Shown here: one piece after another, positions 49,226-58,530 of the stretch
Position numbering within the stretch: position 1 is the stretch's first letter
Layout of the letters: each line of letters begins with the position of its first letter
Source: Rhodobacter sp.
Lineage (GTDB): Bacteria; Pseudomonadota; Alphaproteobacteria; Rhodobacterales; Rhodobacteraceae
Assembly (NCBI GenBank): GCA_027484145.1
Contig: JAIXUH010000026.1
Span: forward strand, 248,001 to 312,000
DNA: 64,000 nucleotides
Direction of reading: 5' to 3'
Position numbers and translations under genes: made by a program
The notes under the pieces: model-generated
Seen by the model: the letters and a program-made list of their open reading frames with translations, nothing else
Told to the model about the DNA's origin: nothing
The model's database searches: none

Positions 49226-51817
49226 TCAGGCCACCAAGGCCCGTGCATGTTGTTCAAGCGCGGTGCGGGTCTGTTGCCAGATCTGGCTCAGTTGCCCGAT
49301 GATCAGCGTGGCCTCATCTTCATCGCCGCGCTTGATGGCAACTTCGATGGCTGCCAGCTTTTCGCGCAGCACCGTGGCCCCGAAGGTGGCGCAACTGCCC
49401 GCGAGTTGGTGGGCGATCTTTGCCACTTCGCCATCTGGCACTTCAATGCTGGTCAGATGCTTTACCGTGGCATCGCCATCGGCAATCATGCGCCCGACAA
49501 GTTGCGCGACCATTGGCTTGCCAAGTTCTGCCGACAGATCGGCCAAGGGTGTGACATCGATTATCTGTGCGTCTTTCATGGGGGTACTCTCCAGCCCGGC
49601 GGAACCGGCGTCGCTTTTAAGGTAATTCAGGATTGTGTTGCGTGCCACAGGCTTGGTCAGGCAAGCATCCATGCCCGCGTCGCGGAAGCGGTCCATTTCT
49701 TCGGGCAGGGCATGGGCCGTCAGCGCGATGATGCGGGCCTGCGCGGATGGACCGCCCCCGCTGCGGATCTGGCGGGTGGCTTCCAGCCCATCCATCCTTG
49801 GCATCGAGATATCGGTGATGATTACGTCAAACCGTTCGGCGGCGGCGGCGGCCACCCCGTCGACGCCGTCTGCAGCCTCGACCACCCGGTGATGGGCATC
49901 CTGCAAAAAGCGCCGCAGAAGGAAGCGGTTGATTTCGTTGTCTTCGATCACAAGGATCGACAAAGGCGCTTCGGCCTTGACCGGTGGCTGGGTTTGGATG
50001 ACAGCGCCGGTCAGCGGGCGCGGATCTTCGGCCGGAAGTTGTGGTTGCGCCGCTGGCAGCGGGACCCGCAGCCAGAACACGCTGCCTTCTCCCGGTTCGC
50101 TTTCAAGGCCGATGGCCCCGCCCATGGCGCGCGTCAGCCGCCGCGAAATGCCAAGGCCAAGCCCGGTTCCCCCAGTCTGGCGCCCATAGCTGGAATCGAC
50201 GGTTTCAAAATCTTCGAACACGCGGGCATGATCTTCGGGGGCAATGCCGATGCCGGTGTCAATCACCCGGAATTCGACCATTTCGGCCCCGACATGCTTG
50301 CGCGCAGGCAACCGTTCGGTTTCGATCGTGATGCTGCCGTTGCGGGTGAACTTCACGGCATTTCCGATCAGGTTCAGCAAGATCTGCCGCAACCGCCCCG
50401 CATCCCCCAGAACGGTGCCAAGCGGGCCCGTCAGGGGCTGGTGCCTGATCGTGTTGCCGCCGGTGCGGGCGATGCCTGCCTGATTGGCGATGCAATCCTC
50501 GATCAGGCGGTCAAGGTCAAAGGGCGCCTTCGCAATCCGGATTTCGCCCGCTTCAGACCGCGACACATCCAGCACTGAATTGACGTGGCCCAGCAGAATA
50601 TCGCCCGACACGGCCATGACGCGCATCAGTTCCTGCTGGCCTGCATCCAGATTGGTGTCGCGCATCAGGTCCATTGACCCAAGCAGCCCATTCAGTGGCG
50701 TCCGCATCTCATGGCTCATGACTGCAAGGAATTCGGCCTTGGCCTTTTCCCCGGCACGGGCCTTGGTCAACGCTTCCTCCAGCGCGATGTTGCTGGCCCG
50801 CCGCGCCGAGACGTCGCGCATAAAGGCCACCACCAGCGAGCCACGCGTCAGATCACGCACGGCAATCGAAATCTCAAGCGGGAACAGGGTGCCATCCTGC
50901 CGCCGGGCATCCAGTTCAAACCGCTGCGGCCCGCGATACACAGCAGCGCTGATCGCTTCGGAAATCTGCGCCTGATATCCCGGCACATCCTCTGGGGCGA
51001 ACATCATCGGCACAACCTGCTGTCCCAGCACAGCCTCGCGCTTGAGCCCGAAGATCGCTTCCGCGGCGGGGTTGAACTCAACCGCCCAACCACCGCGGTT
51101 CGTCACCACGATGGCATCCGGCGAATTGGCGATGATGATCTGCAACCGTTCGCCCGTGGCGCGGTTTTCTTCGGCCTGCCTGCGGGTGATGTTGTATAGC
51201 CGCCCCAGAATAGCGGCCAGAAGCCCAAGCAGCAGCAGGGTGGCCCCGGTGGTCAACGCCAGCCGGACAAGGGTGTCAGCGACCTTGTTGCGGGTTTCAT
51301 CGGTGCTTTGCGAAAAATCCAGCAAGGCATCCAGCGACAAGGCCCGCGCCAGCCGCTGCAGAACAAGGTTCTCCTCCTCCATCTGCGGCAGGGCGGCGAT
51401 CAATCCGGCATCAGGCCCATCCACCACGGGGGTCCAGCGGTTCACGAAGGCCCGCATTTCGGCCAACTTCTCGCGGTTGGTCCGTTTGTTCATGAAGTCG
51501 GCGTACAGCGGGCTTTGTTCCAGCAATGTCAGGCGGCTATACAGCACATCAAACCAGCGGCGCACATCTTCGGGTGTCTGGCGGCCCGCAATTGTGGCGC
51601 TGATCCCGTATTGCAGGCGCAGCACTTCGACCTCGGCCTGCATCATCACCCACTGGCCATTGTCAGAGTCGGCGCGCTCTAATGCCGCAAGCCTTTGCTG
51701 CACATCCGCCACCAAAGCGCCGATCAGACCGATCAATGTCAGCAAAACGGCAAGCACAATCACCAGCCGTAGCCGCTCCGTGGTCTGTTTTCTGTTTGCT
51801 TTTGGCGCAGTTCCCAT
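49226..51817 (-). CDS. Hybrid histidine kinase with PAS, receiver and HPt domains
   Basis: An 863-residue sensor. Order: membrane helix 1 (residues 16-38), helical sensing region (about 40-185), membrane helix 2 (186-208), PAS (about 222-340, SPDAIVVTNRGGWAVEFNP), HisKA with H369 in VMSHEMRTPLNG, ATPase (DTGIGIAPEDHAR, TGGTGLGLGISRRL), receiver (ILVIEDNEINRF, IITDISMPRMDG, CLTKPVA) and HPt (IAHQLAGSCATFG) at the end. It should run an internal His-Asp-His relay. The response regulator gene is divergent on the other side of a 119-base gap, so its product is the natural acceptor. Start ATG 51817. Confidence 0.92.
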   Translation of the reverse strand: MGTAPKANRKQTTERLRLVIVLAVLLTLIGLIGALVADVQQRLAALERADSDNGQWVMMQAEVEVLRLQYGISATIAGRQTPEDVRRWFDVLYSRLTLLEQSPLYADFMNKRTNREKLAEMRAFVNRWTPVVDGPDAGLIAALPQMEEENLVLQRLARALSLDALLDFSQSTDETRNKVADTLVRLALTTGATLLLLGLLAAILGRLYNITRRQAEENRATGERLQIIIANSPDAIVVTNRGGWAVEFNPAAEAIFGLKREAVLGQQVVPMMFAPEDVPGYQAQISEAISAAVYRGPQRFELDARRQDGTLFPLEISIAVRDLTRGSLVVAFMRDVSARRASNIALEEALTKARAGEKAKAEFLAVMSHEMRTPLNGLLGSMDLMRDTNLDAGQQELMRVMAVSGDILLGHVNSVLDVSRSEAGEIRIAKAPFDLDRLIEDCIANQAGIARTGGNTIRHQPLTGPLGTVLGDAGRLRQILLNLIGNAVKFTRNGSITIETERLPARKHVGAEMVEFRVIDTGIGIAPEDHARVFEDFETVDSSYGRQTGGTGLGLGISRRLTRAMGGAIGLESEPGEGSVFWLRVPLPAAQPQLPAEDPRPLTGAVIQTQPPVKAEAPLSILVIEDNEINRFLLRRFLQDAHHRVVEAADGVDGVAAAAAERFDVIITDISMPRMDGLEATRQIRSGGGPSAQARIIALTAHALPEEMDRFRDAGMDACLTKPVARNTILNYLKSDAGSAGLESTPMKDAQIIDVTPLADLSAELGKPMVAQLVGRMIADGDATVKHLTSIEVPDGEVAKIAHQLAGSCATFGATVLREKLAAIEVAIKRGDEDEATLIIGQLSQIWQQTRTALEQHARALVA

Positions 51818-51876
51818 CGATAGCTTTGCATATGAGGCCTTTTGGCAGGCTAGATCACATTCAACGTCGGTTCCAC

Positions 51877-51887
51877 GGGAAATTCCC
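51877..51887. promoter_or_regulatory. GGGAAATTCCC palindrome in kinase/regulator divergent region
   Basis: An 11-bp palindrome (odd, central A/T) about midway between the start codons of the kinase (51817) and the LuxR-type regulator (51937). The position suits an operator for shared or autogenous control, for example by the regulator itself. No further copy was noticed. Confidence 0.3.
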
Positions 51888-51936
51888 ACACATTCGTATG
51901 TTTGGGGGTGGGTGACGAAAGAAGGTTTCCACGCGC

Positions 51937-52542
51937 GTGCGTATCTTATTCGCCGATGACCACGATCTGCTGCGCGAGTCTGTCGCGGCAATGGCGGCAG
52001 CCGAAGGTGCCGCCGACTTTGTCACCGTGTCCGATCTGGAGGCGGCGCTGCATGCGTTGCAATCCGACGCCTTTGATCTGGTGCTTCTTGACTATCAGAT
52101 GCCCGGCATGAACGGGCTTGAGGGGTTGCAGCGGGCCATCGTTGCGGCCAAGGGCGTGCCTGTTGCCGTAATCTCGGGGACAACACGGCGCGCTTTGGCC
52201 GAAGAGGCCCTGTCACGCGGGGCGGCGGGGTTTGTGCCCAAGACCCTTGGTGTCAAGGCGATGATCGCAGCCATGCAAGTCATGGTCGAAGGCGGGCAGT
52301 TCGCGCCGCTGTCGATGCTGGAGGAAAGCCCGCCCGCTGGTGCGCTGCTGGAAGAGTTGACCCGGCGCGAGATGGATGTTCTGCGCGGGATCTGTCAGGG
52401 CAAGTCGAACAAGGAAATCGCCCGTGATCTGGAGGTGCAGGAGGTGACCATCAAGCTGCATGTCAAGACCCTGACTCGCAAGCTTGGCGCGCGCAACCGC
52501 ACCCACGCCGCCATGATCGCCCGCTCGGCTGGGATGCCATAG
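51937..52542 (+). CDS. LuxR/NarL-type response regulator
   Basis: A 201-residue regulator: receiver domain with phospho-Asp D52 (LVLLDYQMPGMNG), acidic pocket MRILFADDHD, conserved VISGTT and Lys in FVPKTLG, and a C-terminal LuxR helix-turn-helix (LTRREMDVLRGICQGKSNKE and HVKTLTRKLGARNR). Start is GTG 51937; GAAGG lies a few bases upstream. It is divergent from the hybrid kinase. Target genes unknown; the glutamine synthetase-like gene that converges on it is not an obvious target. Confidence 0.92.
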   Translation: MRILFADDHDLLRESVAAMAAAEGAADFVTVSDLEAALHALQSDAFDLVLLDYQMPGMNGLEGLQRAIVAAKGVPVAVISGTTRRALAEEALSRGAAGFVPKTLGVKAMIAAMQVMVEGGQFAPLSMLEESPPAGALLEELTRREMDVLRGICQGKSNKEIARDLEVQEVTIKLHVKTLTRKLGARNRTHAAMIARSAGMP

Positions 52543-52551
52543 CCGACGCTT

Positions 52552-53946
52552 TCAGACTGTATGCAGATACAGATCGAAATCCACCTCTGAGACGGTACGC
52601 ATCACGCGGGCATACTCCGCCGCCTTGATGGCGGTAAAGGTGCGGTGCAGGTCTTCGCCTAAGGCATCCTTCAGAAAAGCCGAGGCCTTTGCCGCCTCGA
52701 TCGCCTGCCGCCAGTCCAGCGGAATGGGCGGGGCATCTGCCGCATCCTGATAGCCGTTTCCGGTGGTTTCCGGGCCGGGGTCGATCCGGTAGGCCAAACC
52801 GTGCCGAATACCCGCCAGAACCGTGCTGGCCACCAGATAGGGGTTCGCATCCACCCCGGCAGGGCGGTGCTCGATCCGGCGCGCCTTGATATCTCCCGCC
52901 GGAATCCGCAGCGCGACCGAGCGGTTGTTGACCCCCCACGTCGGGCTGACCGGGGCATAGCTTTGGCTGGCAAAGCGGCGCCACGAATTGGCATGTGGCG
53001 CAAAGACCAGCATGGATTCGCCCATCGTGGCCCGCAACCCGCCCAAGGCGTGCAGGACGGTGCTGTTCCACTGGCCCTCGACCGCCTCGACAAAGACATT
53101 GCGGCCCGTGGCATCCATCATCGAGACATGAAAATGCATGCCCGACCCCGCATAATCTTCGTTCGGCTTGGCCATGAAGCAGGCCGTCACGCCATGGCTG
53201 CGGGCCTGTTGGCGCACGATGCGTTTCAGGCGCATCAGATCATCCGCCGCCTGCATCACATCGGTGCGGTAATGCAGCGTCAGTTCATACTGACCGGGGG
53301 CATATTCGCTGATCATGGTTTCCGCCGTGATCCCGGACTTGGCCGCCGCAGCGTAGATGTCGGAAAACAGCGGCAACATGCCATGCAGATGATCCACCGA
53401 ATACACTTCAGTCTTGTGCGAGGCGCGCCCATCCAGCACGTCGCGGGCGGGCTGCATCTTGCCGTCCGGCCCGCGTTCGTTGGCCAGCAGAAAGAACTCC
53501 AGCTCAAACGCGCCAGCCGGGAACAACCCTTCAATGGCCAAGGCATCGACCTGCCGTTGCAAGGCATGGCGCGGGTCAGATGTCATCTTGGCGCCCGACA
53601 GATCATAAAGCGACATGAACACTTCGCCGCGCGGCGGATGAGTGTTGTGCAGGGGCACAAGCGTGCCGGGAATGGGCCATGCCCGCAGGTCACCATCGCC
53701 CTGATCCCAGATCAGGCCGGTTTCGTGCACATCTTCGCCGCAGATATCCAGCCCGAGGATGGAAATCGGCAGATGCCGCCCGCTTTCGTAGAATGGCAAA
53801 AGCTCGTGCCGGCGAATGATCTTGCCGCGCCCGATGCCATTTGAATCGTGCAGGACAATGTCAAACGCCTCAATTTCCGGGTGGGCTGCAAGAAAGGCTT
53901 CGGCTTCGGCAACGGCAGAGCCTGAGGGGCTGATCGGGTTGGTCAT
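52552..53946 (-). CDS. Glutamine synthetase-like gamma-glutamyl amine ligase
   Basis: A 464-residue GS-family enzyme, of the PuuA/GlnA-like group rather than housekeeping GlnA. The N-terminal beta-grasp (FDIVLHDSNGIGRGKII) is followed by the catalytic domain: FELEFFLL, PGQYELTLHY, GSGMHFHVSMMD, PTWGVNNRSVALRIP and RIEHRPAGVDANPYLV. Family members attach glutamate to amines such as putrescine. It lies seven bases after a class III aminotransferase gene, which supports an amine catabolic role. Substrate not determined. Start ATG 53946. Confidence 0.88.
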   Translation of the reverse strand: MTNPISPSGSAVAEAEAFLAAHPEIEAFDIVLHDSNGIGRGKIIRRHELLPFYESGRHLPISILGLDICGEDVHETGLIWDQGDGDLRAWPIPGTLVPLHNTHPPRGEVFMSLYDLSGAKMTSDPRHALQRQVDALAIEGLFPAGAFELEFFLLANERGPDGKMQPARDVLDGRASHKTEVYSVDHLHGMLPLFSDIYAAAAKSGITAETMISEYAPGQYELTLHYRTDVMQAADDLMRLKRIVRQQARSHGVTACFMAKPNEDYAGSGMHFHVSMMDATGRNVFVEAVEGQWNSTVLHALGGLRATMGESMLVFAPHANSWRRFASQSYAPVSPTWGVNNRSVALRIPAGDIKARRIEHRPAGVDANPYLVASTVLAGIRHGLAYRIDPGPETTGNGYQDAADAPPIPLDWRQAIEAAKASAFLKDALGEDLHRTFTAIKAAEYARVMRTVSEVDFDLYLHTV

Positions 53947-53953
53947 GATGCTT

Positions 53954-55321
53954 TCAGTCAAAAAGTTCGGACAGGATTTCGTCAAAGGCCATGATCAGCC
54001 CATCAATCTGCCGTTTGCGGGTGGCAGGGCTGACAAGCATCATGTTGTGAAACGGCGCGATCAGGCAGCCCCGGTTCAACAGCGCCGTGTGCAGCGCCGC
54101 TTCGACCGCCGGTTCATGGGCGCGGGCAGCCTCGGTTCCGTTGGCAAGGGGGCCGGGGGCGCAGATGAATTCGACCCGCGCGCCCACCCGCACCACATGC
54201 CAAGGCGCCTTGTGACGGGCGATTGATGCGTCCAGCCCTTTGGCAAGCCGCGCTGCGCCGCGTTCCATATGGGCATAGGCCGCAGGAGTCATCACCTCGG
54301 CCAGCGTGGCGGCAAGGCAGGCGAACTGCATCGGGTTTCCCGACAGCGTTGTTCCCATGCCCGAATGGCCCGCCGGGCGCGTTGCGTCATAGGCACGGAA
54401 GCGGTCGGCCACGGCCTGCGTCATGCCCCAGATCGCCGTCGGCATGCCCCCGGCCACGCATTTGCCCGCAACGAACATATCGGGTTGCAGGCCATGCACG
54501 CGGGTATAGCCGCCAAGCCCCGAGGAAAGGGTGTGGGTCTCGTCGATGATCAACAGTGCACCATACTGCCGGGTCAGGGCGCGCAAGCCGTCCAGAAAGC
54601 CGGGCGCGGGCAAAACCATGCAGGAGTTGGTCATCACGGGTTCGGTCAGGATGGCGGCAACGTCGCCCTGTTTCAGCGCGGCCTCGACCCCGGCCAGATC
54701 GTTGAATTCGGCCACCGTGGCGGCCTTTGACAGGTCTTGCACCTGCCCGACCAGACCGGGGCGGTTGACCGTCTGGCCATGCTCCAACGCCACCATCGTG
54801 TCATCCAGCGTGCCGTGGTAGCAGCCGTTGAACACAAGCACCTTGGGGCGTCCGGTCACCGCGCGCGCCACCCGCAGGGCAAAGCGGTTGGCATCGGTGG
54901 CTGTGGTTGCGATCTGCCATTCAAATGCACCAAAGCGTTTGGTCAACAGGTGGCCCGCCGTCAGGGCCTCTTCGGTGGGCAGCATATAGGTCAGGCCGCG
55001 CCGGGCCTGACGGCGAATGGCCTTGGCCACCGGGGCGGGGGAATGGCCGAACATGCTGCCGGTATCGCCAAGGCAGAAGTCGTCGATGCCATAGCCATCA
55101 ATGTCGGTCAGCCGTGCTCCCTTGGCTTCGGCCACCAAGGGCAGGTGTGGCATCGGCCAGTCGCGCATCCAGTGCATCGGCACGCCGTTCAGATAATGCC
55201 CGGCCCCCTGTGCCATTGCCGCTGCCGCCTTTGGCCGGCTTTGGGCGTAACGGCGCGCCTCGCGTGCGGCAAGGGTGGCAAGACGGTCAGGTCGGATGCC
55301 TGCAATCAACGTATCGGTCAT
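53954..55321 (-). CDS. Class III aminotransferase
   Basis: The 455-residue PLP enzyme has D260 (LLIIDETHTLSSG) to hold the pyridine nitrogen and K287 (FVAGKCVAGGMP) for the Schiff base; GDTGSMFGHSPAPVAKAI and TATDANRFALRVARAVTG are typical of the glutamate-1-semialdehyde/GABA aminotransferase side of the class. It precedes a GS-like ligase in the same unit. A 12-bp palindrome ATTTGATCAAAT lies 35-46 bases upstream. Probably acts on an omega-amino group of a gamma-glutamylated or free diamine or amino acid. Start ATG 55321 with AGAGGCG ribosome site. Confidence 0.88.
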   Translation of the reverse strand: MTDTLIAGIRPDRLATLAAREARRYAQSRPKAAAAMAQGAGHYLNGVPMHWMRDWPMPHLPLVAEAKGARLTDIDGYGIDDFCLGDTGSMFGHSPAPVAKAIRRQARRGLTYMLPTEEALTAGHLLTKRFGAFEWQIATTATDANRFALRVARAVTGRPKVLVFNGCYHGTLDDTMVALEHGQTVNRPGLVGQVQDLSKAATVAEFNDLAGVEAALKQGDVAAILTEPVMTNSCMVLPAPGFLDGLRALTRQYGALLIIDETHTLSSGLGGYTRVHGLQPDMFVAGKCVAGGMPTAIWGMTQAVADRFRAYDATRPAGHSGMGTTLSGNPMQFACLAATLAEVMTPAAYAHMERGAARLAKGLDASIARHKAPWHVVRVGARVEFICAPGPLANGTEAARAHEPAVEAALHTALLNRGCLIAPFHNMMLVSPATRKRQIDGLIMAFDEILSELFD

Positions 55322-55355
55322 GGTCGCCTCTTTGATCGGCGCATCATCGCGCATA

Positions 55356-55367
55356 ATTTGATCAAAT
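55356..55367. promoter_or_regulatory. ATTTGATCAAAT palindrome upstream of aminotransferase
   Basis: A perfect 12-bp palindrome in the 67-base gap between pyrD and the aminotransferase gene, 35 bases upstream of the latter's ATG. The 10-bp core is also present upstream of gabD (4488-4497). Operator for a regulator of amine/GABA genes is the inference. Confidence 0.42.
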
Positions 55368-55388
55368 GGAAGCGGCAGAAGGAGTGGG

Positions 55389-56447
55389 CTACAGCCAGTT
55401 TCCGCGCCCGGTGCCGACGGCATCGGCCACCCGGGCAAAACCGTCGCGCAAGAGCAGGCCATCCAGACCCAACGCCAGCCGCGCGGCAAGGCCGATGCCG
55501 CCGTAAACCATGGCGGTGTAGAACTGTAGGGCCGATGCCCCAGCGCGGATCTTGGCATAGGCCTGTTCGGGCGTCGATATGCCGCCGACGCCGATCAGGG
55601 GCAGCTTGCCATCGGTCGCCTTGGACAGCAGCGCAAGCACACGGGTGGATTTTTCGAACAACGGCGCGCCCGAAAGCCCGCCCATTTCGCTCCGCGCTGC
55701 ACTTTTCAGACCATCGCGTGACAGGGTCGTATTGGTTGCGATGATCCCGGCCAATCCTGCCTGCATCGCAACCTCGGCAATTTCGGCAATCTCGTCCGGC
55801 GCCAGGTCCGGTGCGATCTTCAGAAAGACGGGGATCTTGCGGGCCAGACCTTCGCGCGTTTCCATCACCCGTGCCAACAGCGCGGTCAACGCAGCGGCCC
55901 CTTGCAGGTCACGCAGTTTTTCCGTGTTGGGCGATGAGACGTTGACCGTGGCGAAATCGACGTGCGGGCCACAGGCAGCCAGGACATGTGCAAAATCGGC
56001 AGACTTGTCGGTGCTGGTCTTATTGGCACCAAGGTTCAGGCCGATGGGAAGGTCGCGTGGGCGGTGCGAAAGACGGGCCGCAATGGCCTGCATCCCGTCG
56101 TTGTTAAAGCCGAAGCGGTTGATCGCCGCCTGATCTTCGGTCAGGCGAAACAACCGGGGCTTGGGGTTGCCGGGTTGTGCCACCGGTGTGGCGGCCCCCA
56201 CCTCCAGAAAGCCGAAGCCCGCGCGCGAAAGGGGGGCAAGCGCAGTTGCGTTCTTGTCATAGCCTGCCGCAAGGCCGATCGGGTTGGCCAGTGGTAGACC
56301 GGCCAGCGTGGTGGCCAGCCGCGACGAGGTGACGATGCCGGGCAGCGGCACAAGACCCGCCGACAATGCGCGCAGCGAAAATCCGTGGGCCACTTCGGGG
56401 TCAAGCCGGTGCAAGGCCGCAAGGCCCGCGCGTTCGATCAGATTCAC
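55389..56447 (-). CDS. pyrD: Dihydroorotate dehydrogenase (quinone), class 2
   Basis: A 352-residue membrane-associated flavoprotein that oxidises dihydroorotate to orotate with quinone. The N-terminal helix region ([20 protein letters not shown]) is that of class 2; [24 protein letters not shown] with the catalytic Ser, and [15 protein letters not shown] fit. GTG 56447 overlaps the stop of the DUF952 gene by four bases, so the pair is coupled. It is not close to the pyrB unit. Confidence 0.94.
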   Translation of the reverse strand: MNLIERAGLAALHRLDPEVAHGFSLRALSAGLVPLPGIVTSSRLATTLAGLPLANPIGLAAGYDKNATALAPLSRAGFGFLEVGAATPVAQPGNPKPRLFRLTEDQAAINRFGFNNDGMQAIAARLSHRPRDLPIGLNLGANKTSTDKSADFAHVLAACGPHVDFATVNVSSPNTEKLRDLQGAAALTALLARVMETREGLARKIPVFLKIAPDLAPDEIAEIAEVAMQAGLAGIIATNTTLSRDGLKSAARSEMGGLSGAPLFEKSTRVLALLSKATDGKLPLIGVGGISTPEQAYAKIRAGASALQFYTAMVYGGIGLAARLALGLDGLLLRDGFARVADAVGTGRGNWL

Positions 56448-56782
56448 CAGACACCCTCGGGGAAGATATGGCCTGTGGCGCCAAGGGGCAGGGATTTGTC
56501 CCACACCACCTCGTCCAGTGTCAGGCTGCGGTACAGGTGCGGGAACAGCGCCCCGCCGCGCGACGCTTCCCACTTCAGCAACGGGCCAAGGCTGTTGGCG
56601 TTGAAGGCCACCAGAACCAGATCGCTTTCGGTCGCAAACCATTTGGCCGCCGTCTCCGCAACCTGCGCGGCGGTTGAAAAATGGATGAAACCATCCGCCA
56701 GATCAACAGGCGCGCCCGCAGTTTCCCCTGCGGTGCGGAAGGCATCCCATTCAGTGCGGCGAAGTATCTTGAAAATCAGCAT
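56444..56782 (-). CDS. DUF952 family protein
   Basis: A 112-residue protein of the DUF952 family, recognised by [31 protein letters not shown] and the late [13 protein letters not shown]. The histidine in GFIHFST is the conserved feature. The function of the family is not established. ATG 56782. It is the first gene of a two-gene unit with pyrD. Confidence 0.9.
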   Translation of the reverse strand: MLIFKILRRTEWDAFRTAGETAGAPVDLADGFIHFSTAAQVAETAAKWFATESDLVLVAFNANSLGPLLKWEASRGGALFPHLYRSLTLDEVVWDKSLPLGATGHIFPEGVW

Positions 56783-56934
56783 GCGCTTTGCATGCACCGT
56801 GCTGCGAAGTTGGTCAATGCCCCCGCTGTCACAGGCCTGTCGCCGTTGCATGCCATCCCGTCCCTCAAGGGCTTTGACTCACGCCATGAGGCGAGTCAGG
56901 CTAAGTACATTAAACCAATAAGGGAGCTTTCCAG

Positions 56935-58437
56935 ATGTCTTTGCGTTTGCTTGGGTCTGTTGCCGCCATTGCGCTGTGCGCCGCCGTTCCCGCGATGGCG
57001 GAAAGCGTGAAGATCACGCTGCTGGGTGTCGGCGATGTCTATAACTATGCCGAAGAAGATGGCCGGGGCGGCTTTGCTCGTCTGAATGCCGTTGCCCGCG
57101 CCGAACGCGCGGCCAACCCGAATACGCTTTACCTATTCGATGGTGATATGCTGTCGCCGTCGCTGCAATCGGGCTTTGATCTGGGGCAGAACACCATCGA
57201 CTTTACCAACCTTGTGCCCTTTGATCTGGCCGTTCCGGGGAACCACGAGTTCGACTTTGGGCCTGAGAACTTCATGGAAAAGATGAAGGCATCCAAATAT
57301 CCTTGGGCCGCCATCAACATCACTCATGCCGACGGATCGCCCATCGAAGGTTTGGGCGGGGTGATGGTCAAGGAAATGGCGGGTTTGAAGATCGCGCTGA
57401 TCCCGGTGGCGCAGGATACCTCGCCCGAGGTGTCGTCGACAGGCAGCCTGAAGTTCCTGCCAACGGTCGAGTCGGCCATCACCGCCGCCAAGGCCGCCCG
57501 CGACGAGGGCGCTGATCTGGTGGTGGGCGTGGTGCAGACCAACATGGAAAATGACCGCGCGCTGATCGCAAGCCACGTGTTTGACGTGATCCTGTCCGGC
57601 GACGACCATTCCTATGCCACCGCCTATGATGGCGTGACGGCCTATGTCGAAACCTCGATCGACGGGCAGTTCCTGACCCCGATCGACCTGATGGTCGAAG
57701 TTGAGGAGAAAGATGGCAAGCGGACCATTTCATGGACGCCGAACTTTCGCTTCATCGATACGGCATCTGTGACGCCCGATCCGGAAAGCCAGGCTTTGGC
57801 CGATACCTATACCGCCAAACTGGATGAGACGCTGAATGTGGAAATCGGTGTGGCAGAAACCGCGATGGACAGCCGCCGTAATGTGGTGCGCGGCGAAGAG
57901 GCGACGATGGGCAACCTGATCACCGATGCCATGCGCGCGCAGACCGGGGCAGACATCGCCATCATGAACGGTGGCGGCATCCGGGGCGACCGCACCTATG
58001 ACGCCGGGGCCAAGCTGACGCGCCGCGATATCCTGACCGAACTGCCCTTTGGCAACGTGACCGTGCTGACGGAACTGCCCGGCAATCAGGTGCTTTTGGC
58101 GCTGGAAAACGGGGTGAGCCAGATTGAGAAGGGGTCGGGGCGCTTTCCGCAGGTGTCGGGTCTGACCTTTGCCGTTGATCCATCAGCCGAAGCGGGCAAG
58201 CGCGTGTCCGAAGTGATGGTTGGCGGCGCGGCGCTCGAGGCGGACAAACTCTATAAGGTCGCCGTGAACGACTATATTCTGGGTGGCGGTGACGGTTACG
58301 CGGCCCTTGGCGGTGGCAAGGTGCTGACGAACGCGGGCGGCGGCAATCTGGTGGCCAATGACGTGATGGCCTATGTCGAAAAGACCGGCACGGTCAAACC
58401 TGCGGTCGAAGGGCGAATCAAGAAACTGGGTCAGTAG
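56935..58437 (+). CDS. Periplasmic 5'-nucleotidase / metallophosphatase
   Basis: A 500-residue exported enzyme with a signal peptide (cleavage after AMA, residue 22), a calcineurin-like phosphatase domain and a C-terminal nucleotidase domain. Dimetal-site motifs GNHEFDFG and LSGDDHSYA are visible; the first motif reads LLGVGDVYN where most relatives have NDxH, so one histidine is replaced by tyrosine. Substrate-side motifs NGGGIRGD and LPFGNVTVLTELPG follow. It hydrolyses nucleotides or UDP-sugars so that nucleosides can be taken up. Ribosome site AGGGAG before ATG 56935. Confidence 0.9.
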   Translation: MSLRLLGSVAAIALCAAVPAMAESVKITLLGVGDVYNYAEEDGRGGFARLNAVARAERAANPNTLYLFDGDMLSPSLQSGFDLGQNTIDFTNLVPFDLAVPGNHEFDFGPENFMEKMKASKYPWAAINITHADGSPIEGLGGVMVKEMAGLKIALIPVAQDTSPEVSSTGSLKFLPTVESAITAAKAARDEGADLVVGVVQTNMENDRALIASHVFDVILSGDDHSYATAYDGVTAYVETSIDGQFLTPIDLMVEVEEKDGKRTISWTPNFRFIDTASVTPDPESQALADTYTAKLDETLNVEIGVAETAMDSRRNVVRGEEATMGNLITDAMRAQTGADIAIMNGGGIRGDRTYDAGAKLTRRDILTELPFGNVTVLTELPGNQVLLALENGVSQIEKGSGRFPQVSGLTFAVDPSAEAGKRVSEVMVGGAALEADKLYKVAVNDYILGGGDGYAALGGGKVLTNAGGGNLVANDVMAYVEKTGTVKPAVEGRIKKLGQ

Positions 58438-58460
58438 GGCCGCAACCGCAGCGCAGATTC

Positions 58461-58490
58461 CGGGGGGCAGCAGCAGCCGTCCCCCGTCTT
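58461..58490 (+). terminator. Hairpin after the 5'-nucleotidase gene
   Basis: Arms CGGGGG (58461-58466) and CCCCCG (58481-58486) around a 14-base loop, followed by a pyrimidine-rich TCTT tract. It starts 24 bases after the stop. A rho-independent terminator is plausible although the U-run is short. Confidence 0.45.
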
Positions 58491-58530
58491 TATCTTGCCC
58501 TGCCGCCAAGCTTGGGCCAACCTGCGGGCT

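Noticed and set aside
49247-50578. A 443-codon plus-strand frame opposite the hybrid kinase
   Set aside because: No recognisable domain, and the minus-strand kinase motifs in the same place are complete.
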